Shown: positions 59,119 to 64,000 of the stretch, piece after piece
How the letters are laid out: each line of letters starts with the position of its first letter
Position numbering within the stretch: the first letter of the stretch is position 1
From: Limonium bicolor
Lineage: Eukaryota; Streptophyta; Magnoliopsida; Caryophyllales; Plumbaginaceae
NCBI GenBank assembly: GCA_023374045.1
Contig: CM041782.1
Location: 249,951,882-250,015,881 of the forward strand
Direction: 5' to 3'
Length of the DNA stretch: 64,000 bases
Program-made: the position numbers and the translations under genes
Notes under the pieces: generated by a model
What the model saw: the letters and a program-made list of their open reading frames with translations, nothing else
The model's database searches: none
Told to the model about the DNA's origin: nothing

Positions 59119-59452
59119 CGTCCGACCCAGGGGTCCGACCCAAGTTTGGGTCGGACGGCCTCTGTTTAACGCCAGGAAAAGTTTCTGGAATGGTCCGACC
59201 CAGAAGGTTGGGTCGGACAAGGGTCGGACGGGTGATTTTCAAAGGGCAAATAAGTTTCTGGAATGGTCCGACCCAGAAGGTTGGGTCGGACGTGGGTCGG
59301 ACATGAGAGGTTTTAGAAGACGGAAAGTTTCTGTAATGGTCCGACCCAGTTGGTTGGGTCGGACATGGGTCGGACATGTAGGGTTTTCCAAACCCGAAAG
59401 TTACTGGAATGGTCCGACCCAGAGGGTGGGTCGGACGGTGGGTCGGACGGCC
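59119..59452 (+). repeat. Five-unit inverted-repeat array in G LTR
   Basis: Units of about 85 bp carry 'aatggtccgaccca', a 4-8 base loop, 'tgggtcggac' and usually a further 'gggtcggac'. Each is a near-perfect 10-bp hairpin set in otherwise AT-rich LTR. It lies at the same mid-LTR position as the F units and is likewise followed by an A-run (about 59460-59468). Confidence 0.88.
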
Positions 59453-60486
59453 CTTAACACAAAAAAAAGAGAAATTTTAAATTCTAAGAATGGTACTAGG
59501 TAATAAGGTATACCTTTGGTAGGGTGGTAATGATTGGGACACTAAGAACTTAAGGAATTAAGTTAAGATTAAGTATAAGCTTTAATGTTTAAAATATGTT
59601 TGTAAGCTAAGTGATAAAGACTTGAGAGGTTATTGAATGGGAGTCCTTAGGGACTAAGTGAGTTAAGTAAGGTGCAAATAACTAATAACCTAAAAATGAA
59701 TGAATGTTTTAGGTTTGTGAATTGGGACCCCGAAGAAGGTTAAACAAACAACGATCGACGGTGAACGGTACAATCCTTCTTGTGACCTGCTTGCTAACGA
59801 GGTGTCCCTCGGCTTGTGTGCTATCTGTTTAATTGCTATGACTAAAACAAGATAAAGCATGCAACCGGTTATATTGTTCTCGTTGTGATTGTGTTATATT
59901 TACACTAACCCGCGAGACTTGAGATTGTTACTAACCAAGTTTAGTACTTACTGAGTTAAGAATAAGAGTTAAGTTTGGTGGTTGTTGGTTAATGCCCGTT
60001 AAGGCTTAGCTAGCACATGGTGATTAAGATTTCTACTAACTGGAACTTGAGTGAGGAAACCCGGGACCGATCTCCGGTCATGCATGCTAAGGAAAAAGGG
60101 GACGGTATCTGAATCAGATCCCCCTCCGCTTAAGGACTTGTCTTCGGACTTGTAGCCTAGGGCCGGTTGCCGGCTCAGCTACGCTGGACTCCCGTCCAGA
60201 GTAGGTGGCATTAAGATGGTGCGGTGGGATCACCTAAATCCCAGGTTCGAATTAAGCTACAACCAATCCCTTCCAGGAAAGGTTTGTATACTGAGATTAA
60301 GATTGAGATTGAGATTAAGATTAAGGTAAGGAACTGAGATTAAGGAAATGAGGACTAAGGAGGGGGTTACTAACCCACTTGTTAAGGGAACGCTTGAGTC
60401 GTTCATTGTTTGTGAACTATATATGTTCATCTGTGGTTATTGTTATTGCACTTCATATTATGCTTGTGTATGTAATCAATTTCCAT

Positions 60487-60630
60487 GCTATCGACAATTA
60501 GTCGTCGTAGCCCCGTTAGCTTGGGGGCCATGAGAGGGTGTACCAGCATTCGTGCTGACCCCCTCGGGGGCTATTTTTACACTTGCAGGTAAGAGGCCCA
60601 TGAGGACGCACTACGAGAGTAGGAGCGGTT
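60487..60630 (+). promoter_or_regulatory. LTR stem-loop cluster with CAG|GT, element G
   Basis: CGAC/GTCG, GCCCC/GGGGC (loop 'gttagcttg'), CAGC/GCTG (loop 'attcgt'), CCCCC/GGGGG (loop 'tc'), then 'ctatttttacacttgcaggt' (CAG ends 60588). The 3' end of this motif is a good plant splice-acceptor match, and GTAAGAG directly after it is also a donor match. Confidence 0.7.
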
Positions 60631-60935
60631 AGTCTTAGGGTGGGACATTTATTTTGAGTTCGGGTTGCGCCTGTGCACCCGACTGTTTATATTAAACTGA
60701 TGTAAGTTTGGGATTATGTTAAAGATACTAGTACTCGGTTAGTTGTGGTATATTGAATGTTGATGTTTAAGTTGGATAAGTATTTTTGGATAAGTATTGT
60801 AAGTATTTAAGCCGGTATATTCTAGCGATCAGACCGTGGCAAGGTCCAGGTGTTGTTTATTTCCGCTGCGACGTATTCGATTAAGAGTTCAGATTGCGAT
60901 AACCACGATAGGCTTTGGATGGGGTGTTACAAAAG

Positions 60936-60963
60936 TGGTATCAGAGCGTAGTTACGCTCTGAT
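60936..60963 (+). promoter_or_regulatory. PBS (tRNA-iMet) with overlapping stem-loop, element G
   Basis: PBS TGGTATCAGAGC 60936-60947. Arms ATCAGAGCGT and ACGCTCTGAT, loop AGTT. The ninth pair is T-A. Confidence 0.92.
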
Positions 60964-61164
60964 CAAGAAATACCGGACATAAGTAACCACCGAGTTAGGA
61001 TATAAGTTGAGGAATAAGTGTTGGGTTAAGGGTGTGAGAAGTTAGAGTGAGTGGAGTCAGATGACCACTAATAAGTGTGGATTGTCTTTGCCGTCTACGG
61101 ACGTTATAAATTTACTAACCAAACAGTGGTGAGTACGAATCTAATGTGAGTTATGCTTGTTCAG

Positions 61165-61808
61165 ATGGCAGGACGCCCTAGAGGAGGCCGAGGTCGCGGC
61201 CGGGGTGAGGATACTTCAGGGATACCTGGAGGGCAGACGATCGCAGAGATCGTAGCTGCCGCTTTAGGGCACATGGGCTATCAGCCTGGTGTGGGTGCAC
61301 CACCTCCACCGCCACAACCTAGGGAACCAAACTGGGTGAAGAGTCTTGCTGATCTTCGACCCGCGCATTTTAAGGGGGAGACCGATCCCGCCAAGCTTGA
61401 GGCGTACATCTCCGAGCTGGAGAACGCCTTCGAGACCCTTGATGTCCCTGCTGGGATCAAGGTGCGCTTAGCTGCTTTCTACCTGAAGGGGGCGGCAGGC
61501 GATTGGTGGAAGCTGGTGAGGGCCGAGCATGTGGCCAATCCAGAGTTCGGCTGGGAGCAGTACACCGCCTTGCTACGAGCAAAGTACTACCCCGCCCATG
61601 TCCAGACGAAGAAGCGCTTGCAGTTGGATGCGCTTAAGCAGTCGGACAAGATGACAGTGGACGAGTATTACTCAGAGTTCACTGCCTTGCTCCGTCTTCT
61701 GCCAGGTCTAGGGTATTCTGACACCAGATCTTGGTGGACCGCTTCTATGGCGGGCTTAGCCATCGACTCCGCTACGGCATGGGGCCGACGAGTTACACTA
61801 CCTTGCAG
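61165..61808 (+). pseudogene. Element G: Ty3/Gypsy gag (capsid region), frameshifted
   Basis: The frame opens at 61153 (Met-Leu-Val-Gln); the second Met at 61165 (MAGRPRGGRGRGRG) is the more likely start because it begins the Arg/Gly-rich N-terminus. A Pro-rich linker is followed by a retrotransposon gag domain: HFKGETDPAKLEAYISELE, AFYLKGAAGDWWKLV, WEQYTALLRAKYYP, KMTVDEYYSEFTALLRLLPG. At about 61730 a single-base loss shifts the frame; the expected continuation reads on in the next frame to 61808. Large LTRs plus this gag suggest a chromovirus of the Tekay/Del type, but without an RT or chromodomain this is tentative. Confidence 0.88.
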
Positions 61809-61894
61809 GTAATAAGAATGATTGAGATTTGAGTAAGTGATGAATAAGATTTAGATTATGAGAAATAAGTGAGACTAATACTATGGAAAAGCAG
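61809..61894 (+). other. Intron-like or inserted segment in G gag
   Basis: An 86-base A/G-rich stretch interrupts gag. It starts GTAATAAG after TTGCAG, contains 'gactaatact' (branch-point-like) and ends AAAAGCAG before GAGTGCTATCATG, where gag-like sequence resumes. It has stops in all useful frames. It may be an intron, or a local insertion of 'gagattag'-type repeat. The true edges are uncertain. Confidence 0.4.
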
Positions 61895-62095
61895 GAGTGC
61901 TATCATGCCGCTGCTAAGGTTGAGATTACCGTCCAGCTGAGGGACGAGGAGAATGCTAAGAGGAAGAGTGCTGGTAAAAGCTCAGAGAGTCAAGGGCAAG
62001 GAGGGTACAAGAAACAAAAGTACCAGCCTCAGGCCCAGAAAAATCAGAACCCGAAAGGGAAGGAGGAAAGGAGAAGGCTTCGGAAGAGCCATTGA
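61883..62095 (+). pseudogene. Element G: gag C-terminal basic region
   Basis: Frame with CYHAAAKVEITVQLRDEE, then a Lys/Gln-rich tail (GQGGYKKQKYQPQAQKNQNP). This is the usual hydrophilic stretch between capsid and zinc knuckle in plant Gypsy gag. The Met at 61883 may be fortuitous if the upstream segment is spliced. It ends at a stop at 62093-62095 and is followed by another A/T-rich interruption (62150-62225). Confidence 0.65.
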
Positions 62096-62225
62096 AGCTG
62101 ACATACGCTATTGCAGCTACACCCCTGCGCTCTAAAGCGCCAAAGGGTTAAGGAAATTGATATTGAATGAGTTTAAGAAATAAATTAGTAACCGTTTGAG
62201 ATTGATAATTGACAATATGATATCA

Positions 62226-62566
62226 GGATCTGAGACTGAGAGGGAGCCGGTGGGGTACCAGCGACGCTTCATCTGTAGATGTGTCACAAGGACACCCGGG
62301 CTCGACTGTAAGGGAAACAAGGTGGAGTGCAACTTCTGCGGAGTATGGACATCGAGCTTACGAGTGTTACCGGAATCCTGCTAGCAGAGCCTATAGGCCC
62401 GACACCAGGGGCAAGGGCAGGACCGATAGGGAGCGGATCTGACGGTCAGAAGAAGGTGCAGCAGCCGGCGGACAAGAACCCAAGGGTGACCCAGAAGACG
62501 GGCCCACTCTACACATGGTGGACCGACGATGAGCCTGAGCCCTCTTCGAGGCCAGGTCCACTATAA
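62226..62566 (+). pseudogene. Element G: zinc-knuckle (nucleocapsid) region, frameshifted
   Basis: A Cys-rich stretch includes PGLDCKGNKVECNFCG and, in the next frame, YGHRAYECYRNPASRAYRP. Together they give the C-x2-C-x4-H-x4-C spacing of a gag knuckle, which binds element RNA. The frame breaks between the second Cys and the His (about 62340) and probably also near 62285. 62387-62566 continues in another frame with a Gln/Lys/Pro-rich tail. Confidence 0.75.
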
Positions 62567-63600
62567 CCATTTAGTAGTAAAACTACCTGCTTACCCGCAT
62601 TATCATGCATGTTTGGTGAAAAAATGAGTTAAGTAGAATAAGATGAGATTAGAACTTAAGTGAGATATAACCTACTACCACTCTAGAAGATTCAACATCT
62701 GCACCCAAATACCATCTACACCAACCCGGAGCACACCGACATCGAAATCATAGACTTTCCAACCGAACAATGTCAGGTTATCCGCCCAGGTATGATTTTA
62801 TTAAGGGGATACCTGACGCCCGAGAGCACAAATAGCCATCAATCAGGATGCATGCAATCAACTAGGAATGGGACCGGAGGTTTTACACACCCGGAGTACC
62901 CAGGAGCAAGGATGAAATTAAAGATGATGAGCTTGGGCAAGGATTGGAATCTGTATGCCAAGAATTACCAAACCACAAGGGAGCAAGATGGAGTCTCACC
63001 ACCGGGAATACCGAAGAGTTCCATCCAGTTATTACAACAAGTCATGGAAATCGCTCAGCAGTTGGAAGCTGAACCGATTCCAGACATCAGCCAGACATTT
63101 GCATTGTAAACTTCTACGAAAAAGATGGGAAACTGGGACTACACCAGGATAAGGGACGAGACAACGGAGTCTCTCGAAAGAGGGATAACCGTAGTGTCTT
63201 GGTCCATTGGAGGATGATGCGGAGTTTTTTATACGGCGAGCAGAAGCGTTCGGACCGTGCAGATAAGATAGTACTTAAGTCAGGTGATGTATTAATTTTT
63301 GGGAGGAGAATCAAGGATGTTATACCATGGAATTAAGTGAGTCAAGCTGAATACAGCACCGTCAGCAGTAATCAATGCGACGCATATGAGACCAGGAAGA
63401 TTAAACCTAACCTTTAGACAATATTAGCCATGTAATGTTAGAATGAGATGAAATGAGATGTAGATTGAAGCACACGTTGTAAACAGGATGGTCATGAAAA
63501 ATAACAGTGTTGTTCTTAATTGGTTTCGACTCTTGTTACCATCAATACTCATGGAGCTTGTGAAACAATTAGGTTATGGACTCATGGAAGGTGCACTAAA
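62567..63600 (+). other. Unassigned stretch between G nucleocapsid and protease
   Basis: About 1 kb where related elements have only a short linker. 62571-62690 and 63420-63490 are 'gagat'-rich A/G-biased segments like those in gag. A 105-codon frame (62792-63109) encodes a polar sequence (QQVMEIAQQLEAEPIPDI) that I do not recognise. It may be inserted sequence or rearranged gag-pol. Confidence 0.4.
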
Positions 63601-64000
63601 GCACACTTACAGGGCACAGGCGACGCCAGCGGTACTATCCTCACCGGCACATTCTCGATCAATGGGATTGTCAATCAGTTCTCTTCGACTCAGGGGCCTC
63701 GCATACCTTTGTCTCTGCATCATTTGCGAGCAGGTTGGGGCTAGACGCTGATGAGCTACCCGACTTCACGGTTACGCTCCCGTCTAAGGAGAAGGTTCGT
63801 TGCACTCGCTACTACCGAGGAGCCACCATCAGAATTAAGGGGGAAGACTTCCCAGTCAGTTTCATTGAGTTCAGTAAGCTAGGATTTGATGTTATCTTCG
63901 GGATGAACTGGTTGGAGCGGCACAAGGGACGTATCCTCTGCGCCGAGCATAGATTACTGCTCAGGAGTCCGTCTGGGGTAACAATATCATACATACGCCA
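63600..64000 (+). pseudogene. Element G: retropepsin-like aspartic protease, partial
   Basis: AQATPAV and TGTFSINGIVNQ lead into the active site LFDSGASHTFVS, followed by LPDFTVTLPSKEKV and the conserved FDVIFGMNWL near 63885-63915. It is a Ty3/Gypsy retropepsin, the enzyme that matures gag-pol. At least two frame changes (near 63635 and 63680) interrupt it; from about 63680 the frame stays open to the window end, where RT would follow. Confidence 0.85.

Larger units (their letters stand above)
56783..60931 (+). repeat. Element G 5' LTR (4149 bp)
   Basis: Starts TGAAATACCCC at 56783 within E's interior, with no PPT in front, and ends GGGGTGTTACA at 60931 before a PBS, so it is an upstream LTR. 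Map: GTGCTTTAAG/CTTAAAGCAC hairpin (57049-57072), CT-rich zone 57425-57560, donor-like sites 57730, 57896 and 58089, five-unit inverted-repeat array 59119-59452, 'gagattaag' low-complexity zone 60291-60360, stem-loop cluster 60487-60630, 'tttccgctgcg' 62 bp from the end. No gene. The 3' LTR is outside the window. Confidence 0.88.

Overview
This window looks like repeat-dense nuclear DNA of a seed plant, most likely a eudicot. The evidence is an Athila-type Ty3/Gypsy pol on the minus strand, several very large LTR retrotransposons primed by initiator tRNA-Met, a TRIM (tiny LTR element), long AT microsatellites and a low-GC background. I found no host gene, tRNA, rRNA or CRISPR array. Almost every base from 660 to 64000 can be assigned to a few nested retroelements, labelled here A (Athila-like), B, D, E, F (large LTRs, no coding internal region: LARD-like), G (large LTRs, decayed gag-protease), H (LTR fragment) and TRIM. 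A fixed-size 500-base N gap (160-659) separates a 159-base piece that may hold a CACTA-transposase fragment.

Layout. 660-1262 is the start of an LTR (H, minus). 1263-9102 is an inverted copy of 13967-21862. Both arms carry the same three layers: the end of D's LTR inside the internal region of B, then B's primer-binding site and the 3' third of its LTR, then A's LTR, PBS and leader inserted in B's LTR. The 4.9 kb between the arms holds an orphan LTR terminus (9103-9183) and the decayed gag-pro-RT-RNaseH of A on the minus strand (9184-13254), with its leader up to 14222. In the right arm B is further split by D, a complete 13.7 kb element (19436-33130) with 5.7 kb LTRs, only 2.3 kb of non-coding interior and a clean AGCGT target duplication. 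B resumes at 33131-35162 and is then interrupted by E. E's 5' LTR (35163-36796 and 51203-54637) is split by a 445-bp TRIM (36797-37241) and a complete 14 kb LARD, F (37246-51202). E's interior (54638-56782) is cut by G, whose 5' LTR (56783-60931) leads into decayed gag, zinc-knuckle and protease sequence that runs off the window.

How it fits together. Only A and G retain recognisable protein domains, and all are broken by stops or frameshifts. B, D, E, F and TRIM are non-autonomous and would need proteins from elsewhere. What the large-LTR families do share is RNA-level and DNA-level signals. These are a stem-loop that swallows the tRNA primer-binding site and shows compensatory changes, a cluster of stem-loops followed by a CAG|GT motif near the LTR end, a ladder of AAG|GTAA splice-donor-like sites in three LTR families, duplicated polypurine tracts, and mid-LTR arrays of GC-rich inverted repeats. 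These shared signals are the most interesting content. The large inverted duplication is the most striking structural feature, but its left arm lies at a contig end and may partly be an assembly effect.
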